From positions 1 to 64,000 of the forward strand of contig JADNYV010000147.1 of assembly GCA_015501055.1 (NCBI GenBank): a stretch of DNA of 64,000 nt. Direction: 5' to 3'. The position numbers were made by a program, and so were the translations under genes. The notes under the pieces were generated by a model. It ran no database searches and had not been told where the DNA came from. It saw only the letters and a program-made list of their open reading frames with translations. Below are positions 23,454-34,531 of this stretch, piece by piece; position 1 is the stretch's first letter; the number at the start of each line of letters is the position of its first letter. This DNA is from Mucidula mucida. Taxonomy: Eukaryota; Basidiomycota; Agaricomycetes; Agaricales; Physalacriaceae.

Positions 23454-23732
23454 TTATGGACAGCCATGACGAGCCCCGCGATGCACGAGGGCGTTACTAG
23501 TGCCTGCGCCAAAGTTGGTAAACGAAATCGAAGAGAGGCCTATGTAGATGACCTGCCAATGACCAAATGCGTGACTGCAATAATTATATGCCCCGACCCA
23601 GTAATCTCCAAAGCACGAATTTCGCGCGTCAGGTTGCGGTGAATATGATTCGCCAACATCCAAAAACTGCTTCGACAGTTGGACCTTGAAGACCGATATT
23701 CTTCCTGTATCTGCTACAAACACACGAGCCAT
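23454..23732 (-). CDS. small hypothetical protein (MARVFV-type)
   Basis: ATG 23732 opens MARVFVADTGRISVF and continues QPDARNSCFGDYW and QVIYIGLSSISFTNF. The pattern (short beta-rich protein starting xRVFV, a central ARxSW-like turn, and an ending with IxFxxF) resembles small basidiomycete proteins I have no function for. No signal peptide. The 3' end may continue through an intron near GAGTSN, so the stop at 23454 is uncertain. Confidence 0.35.
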   Translation of the reverse strand: MARVFVADTGRISVFKVQLSKQFLDVGESYSPQPDARNSCFGDYWVGAYNYCSHAFGHWQVIYIGLSSISFTNFGAGTSNALVHRGARHGCP

Positions 23733-24072
23733 GTCAGAGGAGGACCTCGAGCAAGGAGAGATGATGGCGGTAGGAAGGAGAAAATGGCGCGTACGCACCG
23801 TAGTCAGGTGATTTGAGTGCGCGCCGCGGCAGAGGTCATGCCGAGCCTCTTCTTCCTCACGTAGTAACCCAAGAAATACGCGAAACGTGCAAATGTATGT
23901 GCACAAAACCCATTCCTTAGGTTTATTACTGAACAATAATCCAAAAGCCAGTACATAGTATCATACCAAGCCCCTTCTTGTCTTCTCTACCTAAAGGAAT
24001 ACTAATGGTACGCGTCGTAGTCCCCAATTAAGTTTTGCCGTGCGTTTATTCCGGTCACAACACACTACCCTA
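23733..24072. other. intergenic spacer
   Basis: No gene recognised in about 340 bp between a minus-strand and a plus-strand gene. Confidence 0.35.
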
Positions 24073-25472
24073 AACTTCCCTCGAAATCAAAGCTCTCATC
24101 ATTAGCGAACTAGAGCCCCCGCCCTTCCCACCTTTAACCTCGATGTCTTTGAGAAAGAAGAGCGGCATACCACCGGGACCTTCGTGCGGTCTGCCTGGTC
24201 TGGCCGGACACCATCCGCATCATACGAAAATCCTCTTCCGCACCGTCGCCTCATCGCAGACGAACAAAATGTGGACACCTCTCTTCGCAATCTTTGTCAA
24301 GTCCTAGAAAACAACCCCAGTGTTGCTCAATTTGTGCACAGACTGGAGTTGTACGATGGCGATCCCCATTTCTGACCACCCACTCCTCAAATATGTCCTC
24401 TCATATGTTCCGCAGATGGACCACCTCACTGATATCATATTGTATGCCATCCGTGATTCCATGTCGACGGAGTCTATTGCGTCCTTGTGCGCTTCGCGGG
24501 CGCCATGGGTGTCCAGTTGCAAAATAGGAATGTGCAGGTTCTCTGATGTCCGGGCTTTCAGCATATTCCTTAGTTGCTGGACAACAGCCGGGCTTGACGA
24601 CCTTGAGATTGAAGGCCTCTCTCTCCGTCCCAACATCAGTGAGGGCGAGTTGAATAGAGCCTTACGGGCTTTCGTCAACGACTGGGATAGCGAGAGCACT
24701 TGGACTCGCTGGACAAACCCCATTACTCTTCTTTCCTCTCTCTTCGAAGTCTTGGATTCGTGTTTCCCGAAATGACCCCACCCGCCGTTATTGAATATAG
24801 CGGTGGGCTCATGGCCATGGATCTCTTTAGTAGCACGGAGTGGTCGCCACTCAAAGCATTGGAGAGTTTGCGTGTTTGTGGCGCGTTCATGGAGAACAGC
24901 ATTGTCCACCGAATCAACAATCTCGTTCTTCGATACCGGTGAACACTCAAATGCTTGCGGCTCGAGTATTTGCAAAACTGTAGGTAGTCTCTCCTTTTAG
25001 TTATTAAATCCATCTTGACATTAATTACCTAGGCAAACTAGTGAACGTGCAATTCGACTTTTCGAGTGTCGAGCGCGTCACGCTCAAAGTAGTGATTGAC
25101 CTTGATTTCGACCTCTTCGCGTCAGAGACCCATGCAATGAATTGCTACATCAAGAGCTTAGCAGCTGTGCCCTCGGGTTCTCGACTCAAGAGTGTCGAGT
25201 TCAATTTCTATACCACACTGCAGCCGCCAGACTCGGATTCAGCGCCGCTTTATTCGTGGGAGCAACTGGACGCGACCTTATCTGGAGACCATTTGGAACT
25301 GGAGAAGTTGAACTTCAATGTCTATTGCGGCGCCAGCTCGGAAGATATACCGGGGATACGAGAATTTCTTCTCGAAGACGCGTTCCCGAACATTGCTGCG
25401 AAGTATTTTTTGGAGAACGGTGCGAGAGGTGCGTTGATGCTTTCGGAGGAGTCATTGCCATCTAGAACGTAG
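24073..25472 (+). pseudogene. F-box/LRR-like gene, family copy A, frame-broken
   Basis: One of three related genes in this window (with 28426-29885 and 36407-37845). Shared landmarks in order: LEIKALIISELEP; AVCLVWPDTI (in a shifted frame); SLRNLCQVLENNPSVAQF; FSIFLSCWTTAGLDDLEIEG; EWSPLKALESLRV; HRINNLVLRY; then, after an intron, IKSLAAVPSGSRLKSV and LDATLSGDHLELEKLNF. At least four frame changes occur before 24800. The final exon (25041-25472) is open and clean. The order and spacing of blocks match copy B, so these are alleles of one architecture: a divergent F-box region with a leucine-rich scaffold. Breaks may be sequencing errors or decay; I lean to a mix. Confidence 0.55.
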
Positions 25473-25809
25473 TAGACCAGGTTCTTGAAGCATTGCTATG
25501 TGTGTAATGTATATTACTATGTATACCTTGCTGGATTAGAAAGAAAAGATGTACGTGAACATCTACGACGGTCGCAGACGGAAGCGTTTCCTGTAGCTAT
25601 TTCCTCTCTCATTGTTGCTTTCTATATTCGACGTTCGGTTCGACAAAGGTCATAGACTAGTCATGGAAATTATGTCTTCATGCAGATGCCGAACCAGGAA
25701 ACCGATCGCCGGCAGTAGATTCGTGGACCGGCAAATGCAACCTCTTCCTGAACAACCACCACGACCACCAACGCGGCGCTCATGGCTACCTGCTGCTGTA
25801 CGCCACTAG
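25473..25809. other. intergenic spacer
   Basis: About 340 bp between two plus-strand genes; contains 3' end signals of one and promoter of the next. Nothing specific recognised. Confidence 0.35.
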
Positions 25810-26529
25810 ATGCTGCTCATTCTAGCGCTAATGATCTCTGTACAGGCTACGGCTGCCGTCGTAGGACTCTCCGTACCCCTTGGAATCCTCGCCTTTCGTC
25901 GGATTTCTCGCAATAACGCTTTAGCAAAAGCCCCGCCACGAAGGGCGACCAACGCGACTTCGACACCGCTGCCACAGACGATGGCGGCAGAGACGCTCCC
26001 AGCGACGGCGCCGGTTCCAAAAACCTCACTAAATATTCGCGCGTTGATCAGAGATATCATACGGCCTGGCCCAGTGACAAAGGCGCGACCACCAATGGAC
26101 GCTGTAGTGCGCATGGCGATGGCCTTTGGAATCGCGACAACCAGCGTCGCCGTCACGTCCGCAGCGACCATATGGGGCGGTATGGCGGTTTTGGGTGTTA
26201 ATAACGTGCGTTCATAATTCTTTGCGGCAAATCCGTTTTGAATTCACTTGTAGGTTCACGAATTTTCGTATCGCATGCGGTCGATGCTGGCCCACAAGAT
26301 GCCTGTTATCACATCACGAATACATAATCTGCATACCTACTCCGATGAGGACGCCATTCCCGACTCGGTCTCTCAGTGGAATTGGGAGGCGGCGCGTCAA
26401 CGTCTGCAGGAGATATACGATACAGAGGGGTTCTTGGCGTGGTCTGAAGCTGCACTGGAGGAGATGGAGATTGAAGCCAGGCTTGAGAGGTTCCAGCGTA
26501 AACAGGCCGGCGCGCCCCGGACTGCATAG
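25810..26529 (+). CDS. small two-pass membrane protein, unknown function
   Basis: ATG 25810 begins MLLILALMISVQ, a first hydrophobic segment running to VVGLSVPLGILAF. A Pro/Ala-rich linker follows, then a second hydrophobic segment (MAMAFGIATTSVAVTSAATI). One intron fits at 26206-26253 (GTGCGT...TTGTAG) after LGVNN, joining to VHEFSYRMRSMLAHKM. The C-terminal part is soluble and acidic/amphipathic (WNWEAARQRLQEIYDT; EEMEIEARLERFQRKQ). Intact, about 220 residues. It could sit in an organelle or ER membrane; no catalytic motif is visible. Confidence 0.65.
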
Positions 26530-27859
26530 TGTAGGTCTCCTTTGCGCTATGATAATTCTGTTCTGACATCTTCCTCTTTAGATTGTATGTTGTGTACTCC
26601 CTTGTCCTTACCAGCAAGCCTGTCAAATTGGCTGAATACAGTAGATCTCAAGATCCAACTTTTGGAATCATCTTTTGTTCAATCGGGTGACCTTGAACAA
26701 GGCAGATCTTCCGCCACGTCAATTCGGCATTTTGCTCGTGCGACTCTTACCAGCTGTGAATGGGGCCATGAAATCATTTAGATGGAGTCCATTCATTTTG
26801 GGCAGGTGGAAGCCATCACCCAGTAGTAGTACGTTGAACGTCGACTAATTTGACTCATTTGACAGCACTGACTTCGTACTAGACATATACTGCATTCATC
26901 ATCATGGAACGACTTGGGTAAATCTTTATTCGCGTGCAATCGTCATTTTTAAGATGGCAGAATGAATTTTACTGTCAGAGGCAATGGAATTCGTACGGGA
27001 GCTCTTCCTGAATCCTAAGTGTTGACTACTGAGAACTCCTTTCATAGATTAGTGGTAACAACCTTTGGACCTTGGGGACTACTACACTCACACCGTCTCA
27101 GAAAGAGACTATGTCTCCGAATTGCCGTCATATGGTCAGCGCTCATGCTTCGATGCCATCGGCAGCATTTACGGAACATTTTCAAGTGCATTTCAGCCAT
27201 GATGTTGCACACTGCGAAAGATTGGCTGGTCGCACAAGCTCGTAAGGATTTGGACTACGAATAACCCCTAGTCGTACGGAGGCATGACAAAAATGATTCC
27301 GTCAGTTAGCAGATCCTAACTGGAATCGGTACGGATTCCAGTTACCTCGGACGGATTTCAGTTAGTGTATGCCCCCTCCTCTACCACTAACTGGAATCGG
27401 GATCCCGCCTCAACCATCGTAGTCGGGTTCAATCCCGTACCCGTGCAGTAGAGTGCATTACGTGGATGCGTCGTGACTCCTCTGCGTTGGCGTGTCATTG
27501 TCACTGTTGGTGTCCTTGCTATAGTAATATCCTCACCGCCATGATATCCTCACTGCCGTAGATACTCTCCGACTCTTCTCGTGGTTGTTGCAGTCCGAGC
27601 CTGCTCGTTGTCATCGTGTAGCTGTCTTGATGTCTGTAGCGACTCAATCTTTGTGTACCGTCATAATGCCTTCGCAGCCTCCCAACTCTCAGGGGTGGTC
27701 ACCATTGCGACGGCGGCGGCGGGCACCAATTTCAGTTAGCCTAGAGCGGCGGGATGAGCCGGTGCTAATTGCAGTCAAATGCCTCCCGATTCCAGTCAGT
27801 TCAATTCAGTTACAGTTAGGCCTATATAACTGACGAGATTATAGTTGGACATACTCAGT
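26530..27859. other. 1.3-kb gene-poor region with short inverted repeats
   Basis: No gene is recognised. Part of this stretch (27310-27830) repeats variants of CTAACTGGAATCGG and its complement, including a perfect hairpin (separate entry). A similar word, CTAACTGGAATGGG, recurs near 38014. This suggests a decayed or non-autonomous repeat family, but no terminal repeats or target duplication could be defined. Confidence 0.35.
27317..27344. repeat. perfect 11-bp inverted repeat (hairpin)
   Basis: TAACTGGAATC (27317-27327) and GATTCCAGTTA (27334-27344) are exact reverse complements around a 6-base loop. Further copies of the same word lie at 27397-27410 and in variant form at 27780-27815. Confidence 0.8.
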
Positions 27860-28290
27860 CGTACGCGATATCGAGGACTTCACTTTCCCTTCCAACGATC
27901 TGCCTCTTGTCCTGGAATACATTCACTTCGGTTTTCACACATATCGTGGCGCACGATGATACGACAAGGATTGTGGGTTTGATTGGTTGGGAAGGCGCTC
28001 GTGTTGTTCCTCTCTGGGTGGAGAAAGGCGCTTTCATGTTTCCGTCTTGCGTAGACGAGCCGGAACCTCCGGAGGGTAGAAAGTGTTTTTAAAAAGGTGA
28101 TCCAGGATCGCTTGTTTTGTAATCCTGAACGGTGCACGGAGGCTGTTAGCGCAGAGTTTCGGCCGCTGAGACAGTTGCATGACCGGCGCGACTGAGCGAT
28201 TGGGATCCGCAGGATTATGTTTTCCGGGATCTTCTGCCGTTTTCGCCTGATATGGGGGAGTACTATCTGTAGAATCGTTGTTAACCTGGG
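27860..28290 (+). pseudogene. APH-type phosphotransferase relic
   Basis: C-terminal fragment of a fungal aminoglycoside-phosphotransferase-like kinase. Recognisable pieces are NDLPLVLEYIHFGF, then VFTHIVAHDDTTRIVG and GLIGWEGARVVPLW, which match the family's HGDLxxxN ... GIIDWEGARxVPLW block with the catalytic Asp/Asn segment deleted and the metal-binding DW changed to GW. No N-terminal lobe is present upstream. A non-functional remnant. Confidence 0.5.
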
Positions 28291-28425
28291 CTCGTTTTGG
28301 AACACGTCGTCTATGCCCTTCCGAGTTCCGTCAGTATTGACGGTAAAATTGCGCGCATGAAATTAACTACTTCTGCACCCAAGCTCGACGTTTACATTCT
28401 TCATGTAATAGTAATTGAACAGACC

Positions 28426-29885
28426 TTATATGTCCATAAAAATGATTGACTCCTCCGGGTTTCCGTTGAGTCTCTCCAAAGTCAAAGTGTTGTTTTTTCG
28501 GTGTCTGGTTGTAATTGTCGGGAGACAAGTGCCCATCAGCCACCTCGATATCTCCTTCACTCCACAGGTCTTGGAGTCACTGGGGGTACTTGTGGGCGAA
28601 ATATAAATATCAAGTTTCTCGAGCTGTATATTGTCGCCACACAAGGCTGAATCCAATCTCCCCCAAACACCTTGTGATCCCAAGTCCTTGGCTTCCAAGG
28701 GCACAAGTATATGCAGAAGCAATGAGATCTCTCGGAGCCTCGAATCGCGCGGGACGGCGGCCAAGCTTTTAAGATACCACTCGAAGCGATCTTCGTCGAG
28801 TCCGACAATGGTAAAGTCGTTGCACACATTCAACTCCATCTTGACACTTTCAATGCCGCCAAAGTTGAGCGGTGTATCTATTACTATTTCGACTGGTAAG
28901 TAAGAGAAGTCTGTCAGCGGATGCTACAGGAAATCGTCAAGAAAAGCAGGACACGTACAATCCGTGAATTGATGCAACCACAAAGCAGAGGGATTATAGC
29001 GGCTAATGAGGTTGTTGATCCGAGTCACAGAGGCGACGGTCATTGCGTCTGATTCGCCCGCGTTTATCCGCAAGTAGTCCAGATCAATGAACGGCGACCA
29101 CTCTTTGCTGGCCAAGAGGTCCATCAACATAAATATGCCACACCCAAGGGTCTCGGAGAATGTCAGCTCGAGCTCTTTAACCTTCAAGCAGGACAACGTG
29201 CGGGGCTTGTCTGTGACTGCCCAATGCCTCCAGGTATCCTCCTCATCCCAGTCATATATGGTTTCTTCGAAAACAGGCGACGTCTGGCTGTTATATGGAA
29301 TGAGGGATATGCCGTCAAAGCAGATATCCGTAAGCCCCATATCCTTCCAGTGCCCAAGGAACACGTTCAATGCTGAGATGGAAAAGTCACAGTTGATGAG
29401 CGTTAGATGCGTCACCGAGGATTCTTCGAGGACGCTAAAGTCATTACAAAAGTTGATACGAGTGTCATCGCGAAACCACATCTTGTCGAAACAAAGACGT
29501 CTGAGGTTGTGCATTTCGGGTATGAAGGATAGGAACGAGAGGACGAGCAAACGACTGGGAGTGGGAATGGAAGGAAGGCTTTCGGCCAACAAGTCGTAGC
29601 TCAAATCAACGAGCTCAAGCTCTGTGATATATGTGGAAACACCGGGATCGTTTTCAAGGGCCTGGCAAAGATTGCGCAGTGGCGCCTTATTTTCGTAATT
29701 AATGGAGCGAAGTGAAATCGTTTCGAAAATGATTTTGCGATTGATGGCAATCGTGTCCGGCCAGACCAAGCAGACGGTGGAGAGGTCACGAAAGTATGCC
29801 GCTTTTGCATCCCCGGACAGAGGATAGGTGTGGGGTGATAATTCACGGATTATGAGGGTTTTGATTTCGAGAGGGATGTCAATCT
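28426..29885 (-). CDS. F-box/LRR-like gene, family copy B (best preserved)
   Basis: The most intact of the three-member family. The frame is open from about 29885 (DIPLEIKTLIIREL, a degenerate F-box helix) through AAYFRDLSTVCLVWPDTI, LRNLCQALENDPGVSTY, ITELELVDLSYDLLAES, LNVFLGHWKDMGLTDICFDG, KVKELELTFSETLGCGIF, EWSPFIDLDYLRINAGES and RINNLISRYNPSALW. A splice near 28950 (GTACGT...CTGTAG) leads to the last exon, with LKSLAAVPRDSRLREISLLL and LDSALCGDNIQLEKLDI, ending at 28426. The join at that intron is one base out of phase. The 5' end is uncertain: an upstream exon probably starts between 29890 and 30145 and is spliced at ...GACAG. Function unknown; an SCF adaptor role is inferred only from the F-box-like start. 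Confidence 0.6.
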
Positions 29886-30224
29886 GTCACTCGTTATGAA
29901 GATGCGCAGCGGTATCAAGGGAACAGATGCGCACCATATTTGAGAGAAATGAGTGTCCTACGCCCCCTCGGTAGGTTGCAGTGTGAGTGCAAGAAGGCAA
30001 AGAAGGTCTAGACGTGCTTAAGCGCCTCGGATCTGATGGTTCGGCATCGTCGCTGCCGTTGCTGTGTCGCATTCGACATGTTTCCGACGCGTTAAACGCG
30101 CTTCTAAGACAGCGCAAGAGACAGGGAAATATGTCCGAGCACACTGAATCGTATCAGACCTTATAAATTTGCCGCCCGTCAGTGTCGAGGGCGGCCATGA
30201 TTTTCGCTGTTCAGCAAAGTATGC

Positions 30225-31510
30225 ACATAAATAGAGAATAAATCAAGCAACTACAATCAGAACTTTACAAGGTACGTTGCTGGCGCTGGCTACGACCCAT
30301 CTTGATGGGCGGCAGACCTAGATCCATTTCCTCGATCAACTCCAATACATCGCCAGCACACCCAAAGGAGAGCGAAAAGCCTGCGCCGCCTTGTCCGTAA
30401 GAGTGGACGATGCGGCTCATGGACCCGTCCGCTCTGGGACGTAGCTCGCGTTCAACGCGTACATTGGAGCCGCGGAAAGGACGGAGACCCTGCACTAAAG
30501 GTGCATCTGGGTCGTATTCCGCGTTCTCCAGGCCGGGAACGAAGTTGTTGCATCGTTCTCGCATGCGAACGATTTCGGGGCTGTCTAAGGTGAGGTTGAG
30601 CTCGTATTTGTGAGGTTGAGCCAAGCCTGAGGAACGTCATTTAGTATTGATTTCTTGTGTGCTGGATAACACGAACATACCGCCAAGTATAAGCGTGTTG
30701 TCGTTACGGGGAACGATAAAGACAATGTCCTCATCTTCGCCCCGTGTGTCGTCGTGAGTCACAGCAAGGGCCTCGGTGACCTTGGGGAACATCTTGCCGT
30801 CGTTGACAACTCGGATGAGAGCACCGCGAAGTGGGTACACGGATGCATCTCCAGCAAGTTCAAGACCGGCGAGTCCTGTCGCGTTCACGATGGCGTCTGC
30901 GTTGTACTCGGCGAGGAGTTCCTCCTCCTGGCTAAGAAGGTCGCCGTTAATTCGGCGAGTCTCCATCACTGCGCCTTTGCAGACGAGGACGAAGCGAAGC
31001 CAGTTCATGTATGCGTCGGTGTCTATGACGGGTGAAAGATGTTGGTACGTGTCGACAACGCCAGCCTTCTGGTTGACTTTGTGTTCTTTGACGATGCTGG
31101 CATCGCGACGGACGCCTTTGATCTGGCAACATTGTTAGTTTAGTAAAAGTCAAACAATTGAAAAACTCACATCCTTCTGCGCACAGATTTCTTCGAATTT
31201 GTCGAGTTGACCGCGATCTGGCATGCTCTCCATCTTCTGGTCAAAGAAGAAGTTGGCCATCCGCATCTGCACACCATGATCCAAGTAGTCGCGTCGGGGC
31301 ATCGTCTCCTGAAGCTTGTCGAAAACGCGATAGGCGGTCATACACCATCGCTTCGAGTTGTGCAGAGAGATGACCTTCAATTCAAGGTAAGATGGCGAAC
31401 TGCCTAAGGAGGGAGAAACTTACATCGGTGTGCTTTCCACAGACAGCAGGTGGGAATTCCCACAGAGCGCCGGCGATTTGAGAGGTGATGCGATTCTTGG
31501 GATCAGCCCA
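30225..31510 (-). repeat. left arm of a nearly identical inverted repeat
   Basis: 1286 bp, reverse-complement of 34782-36065 with only scattered differences. I compared the arms by eye: introns and the 3' flank are included in the identity, which stops abruptly after TAAATAGAG/ACATAAATA on the outer side (30225) and at TGGGCTGATCCC on the inner side (31510). The 2-bp length difference equals two single-base deletions in the right arm. Confidence 0.9.
30265..31510 (-). pseudogene. D-amino-acid-oxidase-like FAD oxidoreductase, copy 1, 5' end deleted
   Basis: Body of an FAD-dependent amino-acid oxidase of the DAO family. Exons, separated by short introns, read WADPKNRITSQIAGALWEFP, VISLHNSKRWCMTAYRVF, MNWLRFVLVCKGAVMETRR, NATGLAGLELAGDASVYPLR, DEDIVFIVPRNDNTLILGG and the C-terminal DAO signature IVHSYGQGGAGFSLSFGCA. 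The stop is at 30265. All exons present are open. Missing are the start codon and the FAD-binding VVGGGVTG exon found in copy 2: the sequence jumps from the far-upstream DNA of the gene straight to GGCTGATCC, a loss of about 350 bp relative to copy 2. Without the dinucleotide-binding fold it cannot make active enzyme. Members of this family act on D-amino acids in the peroxisome or cytosol; no SKL-type targeting tail is present. Confidence 0.8.
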
Positions 31511-31557
31511 TGTCCGAGCTCTCAACACAGGCCGTGTTGCATCCTCCGCGGTACCCT

Positions 31558-32626
31558 GACAAGCTGCAGTCGACGTGTTGATTATCATGCATGACGACAG
31601 CGCGGACCAACAAGCTAACCGGAGTGAAGATAGAGAGAATCCGCCTCGGATCGGCCTTGTCGAGTCCTTGTTGAAAACGAGCTGATAAAATTATTAGAAG
31701 TATGATGTGCGTGTTCGTACCTTCATTGTTTCAGATAAGCCTTGCTGGACGCTCCATAGCGTTAGTGTATCTGTAGAAGGTACGCATTAGACGGTGTGAA
31801 AGCCAGAAAGAGAAGCCTTCGTACCGGACGTGCTGATACTTCTTGCAGGGCAATCGTCGCACCTGACGTGGAGACCCTACCAAGGACACTGGCCAGAGAT
31901 TATCAGGACTGGTAACTACCGATTGCACCAAGTAGAAGCCTCATCTTTCCAGTGATATTTTGAATGCGAACAACAGTTCCTCGGAGCACTGGTTCAGCAT
32001 CATGTTTGAAAGTCAGAGCCAAAGTGTCGAGTTTCCTTCCGCCACAAAGGAGCCGCTGTAGCGTGAGTAATTGGCGCTTCTGTAAATTCGCGCACTTTGC
32101 ACAACTGTCGAGCGAGGGCAAACTACAACTTGTTCAGGCCCCAGCGTCCGGAGATAGAGGTACATCTGCCACAATCGAGGTAACCGTAAGTCAGAATCCA
32201 GATGCATTGCTGACCGATGGCGAAATTTGGGAGTGAGATCTCCAACCTCCGTAGATTTGATCGCCTTGGAATGTGAGCCCACACAAGGATACACCTCTCG
32301 ACGCGTATTGCGGGTGGTACGATCCCGTGTTTGACGGTGCTACCGGGTGTCAACGTGGAGTACGCGTCAGAGAGAATGGTGTACGTCTCGTCATGACGAT
32401 ATCCAACGTGGCATCATCCGTGCTTGAAAGCAAAAGAAGTTACGCGCTGATAGTAGCCGGTTAGAGTCTCAGAGATGATTTTGATTCAAGCACATAGATG
32501 GTCAATCCACCAGGCCAGCCACGGTGAGCTGAGGCTTGGAAAGACGATCCGAATGTTTTGAATCCGGTGCAGCCGAAAGAACGGCATCTCTGCCTTCAGT
32601 CGTTCTTGTGCTATTTCATCAACGAG
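31558..32626. other. gene-poor DNA between duplicated genes
   Basis: Only short, overlapping frames (for example 31903-32121 and 32013-32294, both minus) without domains. May contain decayed sequence; nothing is supported. Confidence 0.35.
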
Positions 32627-33457
32627 TCAGTCCCCCTTAGGAATACAACAGTAATGCGAAAGCTCACTAGATTTATGACCAATATCGCCGACAGGATTTC
32701 GAAGAGTCAAGGAGGTAAGCTCGGGGAGCCGACCCATAAGCCCTGAGATGGCTGGGAGTTCGCTAGCAAAGTAACTCTCCATGGTGAAAGTGTGAAGACA
32801 CGCCAGCCAGCCATCGGCCGCGTGATTGAAGAGGGACAGGCCCAATGGAGAAGAGATCAATCCCGCCGAAATGGACAGTTCGGTGAGATGAGGTGTCTGA
32901 AAATCCAAAGGAGCAATGGCGCTCATTGCATGAACCTCAAGCAGTCGAAGGGATGTGACCGAGGGGAAGTAAGAGAGCACTTTGAACAAGGAACAGGAAG
33001 ACTCCAGAAAAACGGTATTCAGAGTCAATTTCCTTACATTGGAGGAGGTGAGAATGGGGAGAAGACTATTATGCCCGGTGAAGGCGTCCAATCTAACCAT
33101 TTGCATCAACTCAATGTGATTGAGGTTGATCAGGGAGCGAAACACTCGACCAAGCGATCTGTCTTCGTAGACATACAGACGCTTGCGAGCACTTTGTGCA
33201 CTGGGAAAGTCCCCGGCAGCAATACGTAGACGGCGCACGTATGGCAGGATGTGGGGCGACGTCTGAACGAGGGGTATATAGCTGGATGGGGGCTTTGTGG
33301 TTGGCGACAGCGCCAGTTCTCGAAACAGGTGCATTTACGAACGATGGCGAAGGCACTGCGCTGAGCAGCAGAGTGCCTTGAGAGACGAAGGATCATCACA
33401 AAGCCAGTTGACTATCTCGTCGAGGAGTTCTTGAGGGAATTCGGAAGTGCTGTGCAT
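32627..33457 (-). pseudogene. F-box/LRR-like gene with in-frame stop
   Basis: ATG 33457 opens an F-box of the form FPQELLDEIVNWLCDDPSSL, followed by KALCCSAQCLRHRS. Then an in-frame TAA (33335-33337) interrupts where fungal relatives continue directly into the next residues, here MHLFRELALS. After it the frame is open to 32627 with LPYVRRLRIAAGD, LNHIELMQMVRLDAF, VRKLTLNTVFLESS, FPSVTSLRLLEVH, TPHLTELSISAGL and LPELTSLTLRNPVGD, a leucine-rich scaffold. A single CAA-to-TAA change would explain the stop. It is not a close copy of the A/B/C family. Confidence 0.6.
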
Positions 33458-34384
33458 CGAGGGCGAGTTGAAGAGAGGAGTTGCAAGAGCGAGCTCTTTA
33501 TAGGACGTCCAAGATTGTGAGAGCTACTGAAGAGGCCTAGCAGCTCCTGCAAGATAGCTGCAAGGATCCATGGATCGTGTAACATCCAAGGAGCCGCGCC
33601 ACAGAATTGGAATACCTAATCCCTCCAACTTCTAAGAAGAGGAATTGAACTTGTCCATAATGCCGAGGCAGATCTGAGTGGTTATGAAGCGCGAGGAGGT
33701 GCAGGGATGTAATCGCTTAAAGCCATGGAAGGGACACGATTGCCGACGGGTTTGAACACCGATATCACCGTGTTCAACTTGCCGTCCAACTTTGATCCTG
33801 CTTTCATCATATCTTTTGGGATTCCTGTTTGGAGCGGGCATCTACACCGACTGCCGTGGACTTGAGAGACCTGTGATTTCCGATTCTTTCTCGCCAATGA
33901 TGTTGTCATGGCTGTACTTTTCAAGGCAGACCAGCCACGGCGGTGCCTTGAACGATCGTCTCACATTGTGCTGGTACCGCCAGTGTGATTTAACGCACTT
34001 TAGCTTTGTCGGATCACCTAAGAAAATATTTGACCTTCGGCGGCAATGGTATGCTAGTACATGCCTTCTCTGGTCCTCGGTAAGATCAGGTTCGAGATTG
34101 CAGATTCAACACCTCGCACTCCGGCAACTTGACAAAAGTGGGCTGTCCAAATCTCTAATGGTATTGTTCAAACCTATGGTCTGGCGATACAGCATCGTTG
34201 TTGATGAATGCACCTGTGAGTGTCTCCCGTAACAACCTCTCAGCAGATTAGTATATTGGCACACTAAATAGTATCAGACCAGGATGTCAAACGCTCCGAG
34301 GTCATTCATATCCTCATCATCACCCGGGGCCTATGCTTTCTCCGCGCAGAACCCTGCAAGTCCACAACGACCAGCGAGACATCT
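33458..34384. other. region without recognisable gene
   Basis: Short frames only, including a plus-strand one at 33792-34232 with no domain. Part may be regulatory DNA of the oxidase copy to the right. Confidence 0.35.
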
Positions 34385-34448
34385 GGGTACCGCGGAGGAT
34401 GCAGCACGACTTGTTTTGAGCGTTCGGACATGCAGCTGGTGGTATTGG

Positions 34449-34455
34449 TATATAA
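34449..34455 (+). promoter_or_regulatory. TATA box of oxidase copy 2
   Basis: TATATAA, 77 bp before the ATG at 34532, at a normal distance for a fungal promoter. The equivalent DNA is deleted in copy 1. Confidence 0.55.
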
Positions 34456-34531
34456 CCTGAATGTGTCCAGGACGATTGGAGCATCACCAGCAATCAGTAC
34501 CTGCTAGACTCAGCTTCATTTCGGAAACACC

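Noticed and set aside
27423..27445. tRNA B-box-like GGTTCAATCCC
   Set aside because: No A-box at the right distance upstream and the surrounding bases do not form a 5-bp T stem or an acceptor stem.
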